Positions 1-7,689 of a stretch of 55,704 nt of DNA are shown here, in pieces. The stretch lies in the NCBI GenBank assembly GCA_030147635.1, contig JASBUZ010000034.1, positions 1 through 55,704 on the forward strand, given 5' to 3'. Below the pieces are notes generated by a model. That model was given only the letters and a program-made list of their open reading frames with translations. It had not been told where the DNA came from and did not search any database. The translations under genes and the position numbers were made by a program. The DNA is from Gammaproteobacteria bacterium. Lineage in GTDB: Bacteria > Pseudomonadota > Gammaproteobacteria > Legionellales > Legionellaceae. Positions within the stretch are counted from its first letter, which is position 1. Each line of letters opens with the position of its first letter.

Positions 1-51
1 CTTGCGATAATTAATTCAAGTATAGGTCATGGAATTATTTGCAACGGAGCC
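1..51. repeat. 51-bp direct repeat, copy 1
   Basis: This is identical to positions 91-141, giving a 90-bp period. It corresponds to the left end and leader of the IS6-like element. The match may continue left of the window. Confidence 0.95.
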
Positions 52-90
52 TTTGAAATCAGTAGGTTGGTATTTGGCCATGAGATACTC

Positions 91-141
91 CTTGCGATAA
101 TTAATTCAAGTATAGGTCATGGAATTATTTGCAACGGAGCC
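91..141. repeat. 51-bp direct repeat, copy 2
   Basis: This is identical to positions 1-51. Its right edge (141) is the outer boundary of the insertion sequence; unique sequence leading to the hydrolase gene starts at 142. Confidence 0.95.
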
Positions 142-221
142 CCTTACGCCCTTCATGCGAAATGCATGTTAATAACGCGGTGTTAGCAACTTTATTTAAT
201 GTATTTATGACAAAGGGAACT

Positions 222-1028
222 ATGGAGTCATTACTAACAATCGCAGCATATCAAGGGCCTGCTGTTATAAATAATTCTGACGCAGCTATCGAAAAGATAC
301 TTGCTGTGTGCGCAAAAGAACCAAATGCGGATATTATTTTATTTCCTGAAACATTTCTTCATGGATATTTTGATAATGCAACGGATGCAAGAAGGCAGTC
401 TATAGTAATTTCATCACCTTCTCTTGAAGAGATGTTAAAACGATTTTCTCATATCAAATCAACTATAATCATTGGTGTAAATGAATTGTATACAAATGAA
501 ATTTACAATACAGCTTTGGTTATAGAAGGTGGTAAGCTTATTGGTTCGGTTAGAAAATCAACAACCTATCCACCATATGAGTATTATTCACTAAGTGATG
601 AATGCCAGGTTTTCTATAAGAATGGGATTGGATATGGCATAGCGATTTGTTGTGATATTAATTATCTCACACGTGTTAATCAATTGGCATGTCAAGGAGC
701 GCAGATTGTATTTTGTCCAATGTGGAATATTGTTGAAAGAAGTCACAACTTTATTCCTTATATGCATAGTAAAAATCATCTTGTTTCAAAGGCGTTGGAA
801 AATAAAATATGGATGGTGTGTAGTGATGTTATAGCGCATACAGAAACTACTTTGGGTGTCGGATGTAGTTGTATCATTGATCCATTAGGTAATGTTGTTG
901 CTAATGCTCAACCTTTAACAGAAAATATTTTGATCTACCATATTCCTTCATTTAGCTTTGAACCTAAATATTCTAGATTAAATAGGATACATCAAGAAAA
1001 ATATCTGGAAAAATATAGTTTTTCTTGA
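222..1028 (+). CDS. Carbon-nitrogen hydrolase (nitrilase superfamily)
   Basis: The 268-residue protein carries the Glu-Lys-Cys triad of the nitrilase superfamily: Glu43 in FPETF, Lys112 in a VRKST segment and Cys144 in AICCDINY. Members hydrolyse amides or nitriles of small molecules in the cytoplasm; the substrate cannot be told. I chose ATG 222 because AAAGGGA precedes it and the family's first strand begins there. The frame stays open upstream to 129, inside the insertion sequence end, so an ORF caller would extend it wrongly. The gene begins only 80 bases from the IS end, so its native promoter may have been replaced. It converges on the methyltransferase at 1048. Confidence 0.8.
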   Translation: MESLLTIAAYQGPAVINNSDAAIEKILAVCAKEPNADIILFPETFLHGYFDNATDARRQSIVISSPSLEEMLKRFSHIKSTIIIGVNELYTNEIYNTALVIEGGKLIGSVRKSTTYPPYEYYSLSDECQVFYKNGIGYGIAICCDINYLTRVNQLACQGAQIVFCPMWNIVERSHNFIPYMHSKNHLVSKALENKIWMVCSDVIAHTETTLGVGCSCIIDPLGNVVANAQPLTENILIYHIPSFSFEPKYSRLNRIHQEKYLEKYSFS

Positions 1029-1047
1029 TTAAGAATTGTGGTTGCGT

Positions 1048-1863
1048 TTAATTAATCAGTACAACATCTAACCTCCTAAATGGAATACCAATGGACTGGT
1101 TATGTTTATTCTGACCTTGATTAAGCTGCAAAAAATTGTCCATGACGTCATGAATGAATTCAGCTTTAAGAGGGGCTGCCAACTGTTCTGTATGAGGTAG
1201 CCAGGACTGTATAAAAGCTTCTGCCTCAATACGTGTAGGAAAGTGTGCTATAGGCACTTCTTCTTTAATAGAAACAACCTCTAACTTAGCATTTATGGCC
1301 AGTTGTTGGTAGGTAGCTTTATCATAGCTAATGTGAGGGTTGGTATAATGTCTGAAATATTGATCCCAATGTGGTTGTTGGGTGGTTTCATCGATAGCAT
1401 CCCAAATCAGTGGGTGCTTGGGATAAAGATTTAAGATCATTTTACCATTAGATTTTAATGCTTTTTTTGCGTTTTGTAGAAATAATAATTGGTTTTTTAC
1501 CCAATGCAGGCAGGCAAATGAGATGATTAAATCAAATGCTTGGGTATATTCAAATTGCTCTGCAGATTCAATTTTAAAGTGAAGGTTTTTGTGTGAATGT
1601 TCATACTGTTTGTGAGCAAAAGCTATCATGGAAGGCGCGCTATCGATACCAAGCACTAACCCATGGGGCGCTTTTTCAGCAACGTGGCATGTAATTTTTC
1701 CATCGCCACATCCTACATCGAGTATGTGATCGTTTGATTGGAAGGTATGCTTCGAAAGTGCTTCAATCGCGTGTTGATATTGAAACTGGGAGTTTTTGTG
1801 GTATTTGGCAGCGTTCCAGTGAAATTGCATTGTATGTGTGGACCTCTTATGACGTTTATTCAT
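1048..1863 (-). CDS. Class I SAM-dependent methyltransferase
   Basis: The glycine-rich SAM motif ILDVGCGDG lies at residues 47-55, followed by an acidic strand end (LGIDSAPSM), a typical Rossmann methyltransferase. The N-terminal FHWNAAKYHKNS segment and the overall length (271 residues) resemble trans-aconitate or biotin-pathway type small-molecule methyltransferases, but the substrate is unknown. Its ATG overlaps the stop of the upstream XRE repressor by 8 bases, so the two are probably co-translated. An internal ATG at 1830, closer to the conserved start, is an alternative. Placement behind the repressor suggests it is expressed from the repressor promoter. Confidence 0.8.
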   Translation of the reverse strand: MNKRHKRSTHTMQFHWNAAKYHKNSQFQYQHAIEALSKHTFQSNDHILDVGCGDGKITCHVAEKAPHGLVLGIDSAPSMIAFAHKQYEHSHKNLHFKIESAEQFEYTQAFDLIISFACLHWVKNQLLFLQNAKKALKSNGKMILNLYPKHPLIWDAIDETTQQPHWDQYFRHYTNPHISYDKATYQQLAINAKLEVVSIKEEVPIAHFPTRIEAEAFIQSWLPHTEQLAAPLKAEFIHDVMDNFLQLNQGQNKHNQSIGIPFRRLDVVLIN

Positions 1864-2416
1864 CTAGCTTAGCTTTATAGCCTGCAAGCTTAATATTTTT
1901 TTTGAAAATGGTCATGGCGAGGTTAATCATAGCGAGTTGTTCGTCAAATTTGTTACTTGTTTGGATGATGTCTTGGTAGATCTCTGCCGTATATTGCGAG
2001 GCATGTTTAATATCAATAGAGCAATGAAACTCATTGAGTACGCGAGCGATTTCTTCAAAAATTTTACAATATAGCTGAGTATTCAGTTCTCCCTCTTCTG
2101 AAGGTATAAAAGGAATATTAGGATTGCCACTGTAATTGAGTAAATTAAAGAACTCATGTTCTGTTAGGGTTTCGCTTTCACTCGGCAACTCTGGGTATGG
2201 GGCGCCACTGCCAGTCAAAAGCCACACAGGGTTAACATTTAAAATTTCGGCATATTTTTTTGCGACCTTAGGTGTAATTCTGCGTTTTCCTGCTTCGTGC
2301 ATATTATATGTAGAAATTGGAATGTTGTTTTTTTCACAAAACGCAACAGCAGTGTAATAGCCATTGGCTAAACGCGTTTTTTTCAATCGAGTATGCGATT
2401 CATCTAGTGTAGACAT
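1856..2416 (-). CDS. XRE-family transcriptional repressor
   Basis: The 186-residue protein has an N-terminal helix-turn-helix of the phage-repressor type (about residues 22-70) that ends with the common NPVWLLTGSGAP segment. No S24 peptidase or other sensor domain can be recognised in the C-terminal half. It is transcribed away from lvrA, and the gap between them is full of TTCTRCA half-sites, the usual layout for a repressor controlling itself and the divergent operon. By analogy with the regulators of Legionella conjugative elements it probably holds the transfer operon off. That role is inferred from position and fold. Confidence 0.8.
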   Translation of the reverse strand: MSTLDESHTRLKKTRLANGYYTAVAFCEKNNIPISTYNMHEAGKRRITPKVAKKYAEILNVNPVWLLTGSGAPYPELPSESETLTEHEFFNLLNYSGNPNIPFIPSEEGELNTQLYCKIFEEIARVLNEFHCSIDIKHASQYTAEIYQDIIQTSNKFDEQLAMINLAMTIFKKNIKLAGYKAKLDE

Positions 2417-2456
2417 GTCTCATTAATCCACTTATTTCTTCAAAAAGTTAGTAATT

Positions 2457-2619
2457 TTCTGCAAATTGCATATTTATTTAAGCACAAAGTTGCAGAAAGT
2501 AAAAACACGAAATTCTACATCCTTTCTACAAATTTTCAAAATATGCAAAATTGTGAAAATAATATTGCATTTAGTAGAATAGTGTTGTAATTTCTACAAA
2601 ACGCAGAAATTTTTCTGCA
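2457..2619. promoter_or_regulatory. Operator array of TTCTRCA half-sites
   Basis: Seven copies of TTCTRCA or its complement occur here: 2457-2463, 2491-2497 (reverse), 2513-2519, 2524-2530, 2592-2598, 2602-2608 (reverse, one mismatch) and 2613-2619. The last three form TTTCTACAAAACGCAGAAA (2591-2609) and an overlapping inverted pair GCAGAA/TTCTGC (2603-2618). This density between a repressor and its divergent operon marks an operator region. Which protein binds is inferred; the XRE repressor next door is the obvious candidate. Confidence 0.65.
2551..2580 (+). promoter_or_regulatory. Putative lvr/tra operon promoter
   Basis: TTGTGA (2551-2556) and TAGAAT (2575-2580) are separated by 18 bases and sit 70 bases before the lvrA start. 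The -10 box is flanked by half-sites of the operator array, so bound repressor would block polymerase. Confidence 0.45.
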
Positions 2620-2649
2620 TTCTAATCAACTTAGGATTTTTAGATTGTC

Positions 2650-3612
2650 ATGAGTAGTATGATTGAGCGATATCATCAAGCGCGGCAAGAAGTAGAATCA
2701 CTTTTCGTTGGGTTGCCTTATATTCATAACACCCTGATTTCACTATTGCTATCTAGGGCTAATCCATCGACAGGGATGGTGGAGAATATCAACTATCAAG
2801 AATTGTGTGCCTTACTGACTGTGAAGCCGGCCCCAGGTAGAAAAGAATCAGGTATCCCATCAAAATCGACCTTACGTAGTGTATTACGCACGATAGAAAC
2901 CACGTTTGGACAATACTTTAAAATTGTTAGCGAAGGCCAGCAACTCATTCTGCAATTTATTGCATTACCTCGTATTTACCTAAAACATGATCTGATCCGA
3001 GAAGAAAACTCAGATCAAAACAGTGCATTACAATCCTCTAAAACACAGACGAAATCGGCAACATCATATGATCTGAAGCATGATCAAATCCATGATCAAT
3101 GCACGGATCAATTCAGTCAAGATAGCGAAGATACGGCGCGTGTAAAGAATAATAACTTAAACAAACAAAAAACAAACATAACAAACACTAACAGTTGGGG
3201 GAAGGAAGAAATTTCAGATAATTTTTATCCAAGCGAAGAGACCATTCAAAAAGCGCTGGAGCAGGGGTTAGTGAAAGTTACTGATCCTGTGGAAATTCGA
3301 AAATTCATTGCATACAACCAAAAACATCAGAATCGCTGGGAAGATTTTAATGATGTGTTTATTACCTGGTTAGAGCATGGACAAAAACAAGTAAAAAAGC
3401 CAACCCGTTCAGTCAAAAGGAAGAACCATGAGTGTACCTCTCAAAGTAATCGTTACGAACTCACTATGCAAGCTGTCCTCGAAGCCAACAGAGGTGCCCG
3501 ATCACCCAGTGAAATTAGCGCAGGTTGTGAAGAAAACACATCTGTCTATCGAGCACATTCAGTGGTTATGGGTGCAAATGACAGCCATCTATGGTCCGCT
3601 GTTCGTGAGTAA
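2650..3612 (+). CDS. lvrA: LvrA-like protein of Legionella conjugative elements
   Basis: This is the first gene of the transfer operon, 320 residues long. I recognise the N-terminal region (residues about 18-110: YIHNTLISLLLSR, then a segment with PAPGRKESG) as the LvrA-type protein found at the start of lvrABC modules. The segment looks like a winged-helix DNA-binding fold. The middle (about 110-190) is polar and low in complexity. The last 61 codons overlap lvrB in another frame, so the true C-terminus may be shorter in function. The role in regulation or replication of the element is not established from sequence. The name rests on memory of the family and on gene order. Confidence 0.65.
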   Translation: MSSMIERYHQARQEVESLFVGLPYIHNTLISLLLSRANPSTGMVENINYQELCALLTVKPAPGRKESGIPSKSTLRSVLRTIETTFGQYFKIVSEGQQLILQFIALPRIYLKHDLIREENSDQNSALQSSKTQTKSATSYDLKHDQIHDQCTDQFSQDSEDTARVKNNNLNKQKTNITNTNSWGKEEISDNFYPSEETIQKALEQGLVKVTDPVEIRKFIAYNQKHQNRWEDFNDVFITWLEHGQKQVKKPTRSVKRKNHECTSQSNRYELTMQAVLEANRGARSPSEISAGCEENTSVYRAHSVVMGANDSHLWSAVRE

Positions 3613-4111
3613 GTACGGAGTGCAAGATAACGGGGTTTGGTTAGAGACATTACAGGATTTAACGCCGAAGGCCATTGAATCAGGTATGTTGCGTTTAAAA
3701 AAGTTAAAGGGTGCGAAAGCGTTTATCGAATTTCCACCGAATTGTTTGCAGTTTAGAGCGCTTTGTTTGGCCTTTTACGAGGAATTAAATTTGCCTACAG
3801 CAAGTGAGGCATATCGGGAAATAAAAAGTAAAGCCTATTCATCTGGACAATATTGGAGTCATGCAGTGGTGAAATACATTGCTTATAAATTACCCGGTGA
3901 TTTTTTATTGATAGAGCAAGAACAAAGAGCTTACAGAATTTTTGAAAAATTATACCAAGACGTTTGTGATTTGGTGCGGCAAGGGCATGAAATTCCAGAA
4001 GTCGAGGAGCCCAAACTTTTAAAACATGAACCTAACTATGCTTCGGCTAAACGTCATATGCATACGATTAGGCAAATATTAAGGGGAAATCATGAGCATT
4101 GCTGTAAATGA
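3428..4111 (+). CDS. lvrB: LvrB-like protein
   Basis: The 227-residue protein shows no catalytic motif. The block from about residue 22 (VPDHPVKLAQVVKK) through WLWVQMTAIYG and FPPNCLQFRALC resembles LvrB and the DnaT or phage P-like replication proteins, a helical accessory fold. ATG 3428 is preceded by AAGGAAG at 3418-3423, a good ribosome site, so translation really seems to start 185 bases inside lvrA. The next gene, a CsrA paralogue, follows closely, as in lvrABC modules. Function in the element (regulation or DNA processing) is inferred from neighbours only. Confidence 0.6.
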   Translation: MSVPLKVIVTNSLCKLSSKPTEVPDHPVKLAQVVKKTHLSIEHIQWLWVQMTAIYGPLFVSKYGVQDNGVWLETLQDLTPKAIESGMLRLKKLKGAKAFIEFPPNCLQFRALCLAFYEELNLPTASEAYREIKSKAYSSGQYWSHAVVKYIAYKLPGDFLLIEQEQRAYRIFEKLYQDVCDLVRQGHEIPEVEEPKLLKHEPNYASAKRHMHTIRQILRGNHEHCCK

Positions 4112-4151
4112 AGAGGATAGGGCAGTAAACAATGAGTTCCGGGAGGTGGAT

Positions 4152-4322
4152 ATGTTATTGATGCATCGCTTTGAAGGTGAACGTTTATTCATCGGGAATG
4201 ATGTTGCAATCACTATTGTAAGCATCCGTGATGGCGCTGTGCTTATCGGTATTCAGGCGCCTACAACGCATAAGGTTGTGCGCTATGAAAAAGTAAGGCA
4301 ACGAAAAAATAATCGTAAATAA
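4152..4322 (+). CDS. lvrC: CsrA-family RNA-binding regulator (LvrC/CsrT-like)
   Basis: Starting at ATG 4152 the 56-residue protein aligns with CsrA over its whole length: MLLMHRFEGERLFIGNDVAI matches the first strands, and GIQAPTTHKVVRYEKV matches the RNA-binding edge with the key arginine kept. CsrA dimers bind GGA motifs in mRNA leaders and block translation. GGGAGGTGG at 4141-4149 supports this start. An in-frame ATG at 4092 has its own ribosome site and would add 20 residues. Such paralogues on Legionella conjugative elements regulate element genes and compete with chromosomal CsrA circuits; that this one does so is inference. Confidence 0.8.
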   Translation: MLLMHRFEGERLFIGNDVAITIVSIRDGAVLIGIQAPTTHKVVRYEKVRQRKNNRK

Positions 4323-4376
4323 TGCTGCATTAAGGAAGTCGCAGCACTCGTTTTTTCAACCTCAATGGAGAAGATC

Positions 4377-4667
4377 ATGAAGAAAATTGGCAAGCAACTC
4401 GGTGGTTATTTTAAAAAAATAGGCCTTGTTTTTTCAGGGGCACTGCTTTCAAGTGCTGTTTTTGCTCAAGATAAACTGGCTGGCGCGATGGCAGGTGACA
4501 TTCAAGATATGTTGGGTGGGCAGGGTACCTTTTGGAAAGCATTTATTTTGGTGGATATCATTTTAGCTGCGGCAGCATTAGTTAAAACAAAAAATCCAAT
4601 GGTGTTTTTAAGTGTTTTTGCAATCGCACTCATACCAGGTTATCTCATCAGCGTATTTGTGTTTTAG
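4377..4667 (+). CDS. traA: F-type pilin precursor TraA
   Basis: The 96-residue precursor has a long signal sequence ending SSAVFA-QD and a mature part of about 65 residues with two hydrophobic stretches (around WKAFILVDIILAAAALV and VFLSVFAIALIPGYL) separated by a short basic loop, the layout of F pilin in the inner membrane. I chose ATG 4377, preceded by GGAG, over the in-frame ATG at 4365. It stands first in the tra block, directly before traL, which supports the call although pilins diverge strongly in sequence. Confidence 0.75.
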   Translation: MKKIGKQLGGYFKKIGLVFSGALLSSAVFAQDKLAGAMAGDIQDMLGGQGTFWKAFILVDIILAAAALVKTKNPMVFLSVFAIALIPGYLISVFVF

Positions 4668-4674
4668 GTGACGT

Positions 4675-4974
4675 ATGAGCCGTGCAGGGTTCTATCGGAT
4701 TATTGCTCACCTTGATAACCCCAAGCGTTTTATGAGCTTTTCCTTGGATGAGCTTTTGGTACTCGCGCTTGGGATCATGCTTCTTGTGACTTCAAACCAC
4801 AAAGTGATTGTAGGTGGTTTTAGCTTGAGTTTGCTGAGTTTGTTGAGGTATTTGAAGCATGGCCAAGGGCCGAGATATTTGTTGGTTCAGCTGTATTGGT
4901 TTATGCCAAGTTACGTTAGTCAAGGTATCGTTTCGAATGTGCCGAAATCCTATTTTAGAAAATGGAGAGGCTAA
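4675..4974 (+). CDS. traL: Conjugal transfer protein TraL
   Basis: The 99-residue protein has the TraL pattern: a basic N-terminus with LDNPKRFMSFSLDEL, one or two membrane segments (about residues 26-58) and a C-terminal YWFMP motif. TraL is an inner-membrane part of the F-type channel, equivalent to VirB3. It begins 7 bases after traA and ends immediately before the traE ATG. Confidence 0.85.
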   Translation: MSRAGFYRIIAHLDNPKRFMSFSLDELLVLALGIMLLVTSNHKVIVGGFSLSLLSLLRYLKHGQGPRYLLVQLYWFMPSYVSQGIVSNVPKSYFRKWRG

Positions 4975-5544
4975 ATGGAGTTCAAAGTATATCAGCATCG
5001 GTTAAGTGAACTCGCGGCGCGATTTAATTTGATGGTGGCCCTCGTGGTGTTGTTGCTTTTGAGTAACGTATTGTTGGGCGCATTAAGTTTATTTTTGGCA
5101 TTTCATCAACGTGTTGAAGTAACCCCATTTTTTGGGAGTCCGCGGTATAGCAATACGGGCGAAGCAGTTGATGGCACTTACTTAGCTTTAATGAGTGAAA
5201 ATTTTATTTACGCACGACTTAATGTGACGCCTGAGACGGTCAAGTTGAATCATCAAAGGCTTTTACAGTTTGTTGATAGTCAGCAATATCCCATCTTTCA
5301 AAGACAGTTAAACAAAGAGGCCAACCTCATCATGGAAGGAAAAATCTCAAGCCATTTTGATATGACTGATTTGAAATGCGATGCACATGGGCTTTTATGC
5401 TATGTGAGTGGCCAGTTAAAGCGCTCTGTAGGGTTGCGTGAGTTGCCGGCAGAAACGTTGAAATACAACTTGCATTTTCGCTATCACCTAGGGCGGTTAT
5501 CGGTTGTGCAGTTTACAAGGGAGGAACAAGATGAAGCGCATTAG
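4975..5544 (+). CDS. traE: Conjugal transfer protein TraE
   Basis: The 189-residue protein has one N-terminal membrane helix (about residues 20-43) followed by a periplasmic domain, as expected for TraE, the VirB5/VirB8-like component of F-type channels. It starts one base after the traL stop and its end overlaps the traK start by 14 bases. Length is close to the F protein (188). Confidence 0.85.
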   Translation: MEFKVYQHRLSELAARFNLMVALVVLLLLSNVLLGALSLFLAFHQRVEVTPFFGSPRYSNTGEAVDGTYLALMSENFIYARLNVTPETVKLNHQRLLQFVDSQQYPIFQRQLNKEANLIMEGKISSHFDMTDLKCDAHGLLCYVSGQLKRSVGLRELPAETLKYNLHFRYHLGRLSVVQFTREEQDEAH

Positions 5545-6235
5545 TATTGTTTTGGGTTTGATAGTTTCCACAACCCTTCATGCCGAAATAACACAGACAT
5601 TTCGTGATAACACAAATCTGAATATTGTTCTGAGTGACACGAATTACAATCGATTGGTTGTGCGAGAAGACAAAATCATTCAGGCACATTTTCCTGAGTC
5701 TTCGATGGGTGCAAAAAATGAAGACGACGGCAGTTTGTATGTGCTTTCTAATCAAAAAGAGCCGTTCACGTTGTTTTTAAGTACAGAGCGAGGCCATCAC
5801 TTTTCAGCGACTGTGAATACAGAAAGTAGTTTGGGTAAAACCATTGAATTTGTACCACAAGCATCACCAATATCTAAGAAGCCAAGGAATGCGAAACGTA
5901 ACTTACCTAAACAAGGTGATGATACTTCAGTGATAGATGTTTTGATGACACATATGATTCAAAAAACACCGATCAAAGGGTTTGATGTAAAGCGCCACTA
6001 CGGTCGAGCAGTTCGCTTGCAGCAAGGCTTGGTTTTACTGCCTCGGTTGACTTATTTAGGGCAAGGAGTGCTTGGAGATGTTACTGAAATATATAACGGA
6101 GGTCGATTAGCCCTTGAGCTGGATGAGTCCTGGTTTTTGCTAGAAGGGGTGAAAGCCATTTCATTATCAACGCATACTCTACGTCCAAAGCAAAAGGCGT
6201 TTGTTTATCGAATTATGGAAACACATCATGGCTAA
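5531..6235 (+). CDS. traK: Conjugal transfer protein TraK (secretin-like)
   Basis: The 234-residue protein begins with a signal peptide (VSTTLHA) and continues as a beta-rich periplasmic protein of the TraK family, the VirB9-like outer ring subunit that joins TraB and TraV. ATG 5531 follows GGGAGGAAC, which fixes the start; the frame is open a little further upstream. A basic, flexible segment lies around residues 115-135. It overlaps traE by 14 and traB by 8 bases. Confidence 0.85.
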   Translation: MKRISIVLGLIVSTTLHAEITQTFRDNTNLNIVLSDTNYNRLVVREDKIIQAHFPESSMGAKNEDDGSLYVLSNQKEPFTLFLSTERGHHFSATVNTESSLGKTIEFVPQASPISKKPRNAKRNLPKQGDDTSVIDVLMTHMIQKTPIKGFDVKRHYGRAVRLQQGLVLLPRLTYLGQGVLGDVTEIYNGGRLALELDESWFLLEGVKAISLSTHTLRPKQKAFVYRIMETHHG

Positions 6236-7454
6236 TATGAATCAGTGGATTGCGAAGCAGCAGAAACGGACTTTATTTCTTTGTCTCCTGGTGCTGTTGA
6301 TGGTGGTGGGCGCATGCCTTTTGTTGATTCCTAAAAAAACAAAATTGGCGGAGCGTAATAAAGCCCTTAGTGTGACAGGCATTGTTGATGAGTCGTTTAC
6401 GCAGTCAAACACCGAAAGTGCCATGAGCGCGCAGCAAGCAGAATTTGAACGTTTAAAAGAACAAATGCAAACCTTCCAGCAGACCCTGACGCAACGTGAA
6501 AAAGAGGAGCGAGATATTCTTTTATCGGTAGTAACCCAAAAGTTAAAAGAAATAAAAGAAGAGGTATCCCATGATAAATCCAATAAAGCGTTGTTGGTTG
6601 ATCATGCTGTTATGCAAAAGCCAACCATGGCCTTAAACAAAGTTCCCAAACTACATGCGATGTCCTTTCATTATGGCGACAAATTAGCCAAACCAAACAA
6701 CCCGTTAAGTGCAGAGCATTATGTGCCCAGTGGAACCTTCGTACGGGCGGTTGTTTTGGGTGGTGCAGACGCCGATGCATCAGTTAATGGGCAATCAAAA
6801 AATAATGGTGTGATGCTGTTTGAGCTACTGCAACCAGGTACTTTGCCTAATGGCCAGCAATCACATCTTCAAGGGTGTTTTGTTACTGGTAGCTCCTATG
6901 GTGATATTTCAAGTGAGCGTGCGTATGTTGTTTTAGATCGCTTGTCTTGTGCTAAGCCTGGTCAACCTATCATTGATAAAGCTGTGACGGGGTGGGCATT
7001 TTTTGGTGGTAAAGTTGGGATTAAAGGCGTGCCACTGATGCGGGATAACAAAGTCATGCAATGGGCGGGCATTAGTGGTGCTATGTCAGGTCTTGCAGCC
7101 GCCGCTCAGTATTCTCAGTCGGTTCAAAGCATTAGTCCATTAGGTTCGGCAACGACTGTTCCAGCTACCAATGTTGCGCCATATGCGGCTTATGGTGGGG
7201 CTTCAAAAGCCGCTGAGGTGTTGTCTAGTTACTATGTGAAGCGTGCAGAGCAATATCATCCGGTGATTCAAGTGGGTGCGGGTAATTTCGTGACGATTGT
7301 TTTCAAAGAAGGATTCTTTTTAGCACCTGATGAAGCTTTGGCAGAGAAGGGCCAAGCAAAAACCTATCCGTCAGCTTTAGACAATACATCTACGCATGAG
7401 ATGAATGATTTTACGATTCCCCCACAAGTGTTGGATAGGGCTTTAAACCATTAG
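6228..7454 (+). CDS. traB: Conjugal transfer protein TraB (VirB10-like)
   Basis: The 408-residue protein has a short cytoplasmic N-terminus, one membrane helix (about residues 16-36), a charged coiled-coil stretch (about 65-115, rich in Glu, Gln and Lys) and a C-terminal beta-barrel domain of the TrbI/VirB10 type with GTFVRAVVLGGADA and a later GWAFFGGKVGIKG segment. TraB spans the envelope from inner membrane to the TraK-TraV ring. The ATG overlaps the traK stop (ATGGCTAA). Confidence 0.9.
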   Translation: MANMNQWIAKQQKRTLFLCLLVLLMVVGACLLLIPKKTKLAERNKALSVTGIVDESFTQSNTESAMSAQQAEFERLKEQMQTFQQTLTQREKEERDILLSVVTQKLKEIKEEVSHDKSNKALLVDHAVMQKPTMALNKVPKLHAMSFHYGDKLAKPNNPLSAEHYVPSGTFVRAVVLGGADADASVNGQSKNNGVMLFELLQPGTLPNGQQSHLQGCFVTGSSYGDISSERAYVVLDRLSCAKPGQPIIDKAVTGWAFFGGKVGIKGVPLMRDNKVMQWAGISGAMSGLAAAAQYSQSVQSISPLGSATTVPATNVAPYAAYGGASKAAEVLSSYYVKRAEQYHPVIQVGAGNFVTIVFKEGFFLAPDEALAEKGQAKTYPSALDNTSTHEMNDFTIPPQVLDRALNH

Positions 7455-7464
7455 GAGTAAGACG

Positions 7465-7689
7465 ATGAAGTATGTGTTGAAGATGGCTTATGTGGCGAGT
7501 TCCATCTTAATGCTAAATGCTTGTGCACCCATTAATACGCAATTTAGTTGTAATGAAACGGCTCGCGATAAATGTTTGAGCATTGAAGAAGCTTATGCGC
7601 TTACGGAGAAAAATGACAAGGATGTCCCCCTTCATGGGGGCTGCCAGGCATGTAATAAGGAAATTTATGTTGCCAGAATTTATAGATAA
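7465..7689 (+). CDS. traV: Short TraV-like outer-membrane lipoprotein
   Basis: The 74-residue protein has a lipoprotein signal ending LNAC (Cys20) and the family's early motif FSCNETARDKCLSIEEA. TraV anchors the TraK ring in the outer membrane. F TraV is about 170 residues, so this one lacks the usual variable C-terminal half, though two more Cys remain in GGCQAC. Its end overlaps the traC start by 23 bases with no sign of a frameshift remnant behind it, since traC follows at once. It is either a compact functional version or an old deletion. Confidence 0.75.
   Translation: MKYVLKMAYVASSILMLNACAPINTQFSCNETARDKCLSIEEAYALTEKNDKDVPLHGGCQACNKEIYVARIYR

Larger units (their letters stand above)
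1..141 (-). mobile_element. Nested left ends of an IS6-family insertion sequence (partial)
   Basis: Read on the minus strand, positions 141-128 and 51-38 both give GGCTCCGTTGCAAA, which differs at two of 14 positions from the IS26 terminal repeat (GGCACTGTTGCAAA). Each end is followed by the same leader with a ribosome site. In the outer copy an ATG at 81-79 opens MAKYQPTDFKG, which resembles the start of IS6 transposases (the FKG is typical). It is then cut by the second left end at 51. The inner copy runs off the window, so its transposase cannot be seen. The family call rests on the terminal repeat and the short N-terminus. Confidence 0.7.

Noticed and set aside
129-221. N-terminal extension of the carbon-nitrogen hydrolase
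   Set aside because: The extension starts inside the insertion-sequence end and has no homology to the family; the ribosome site and fold both favour ATG 222.
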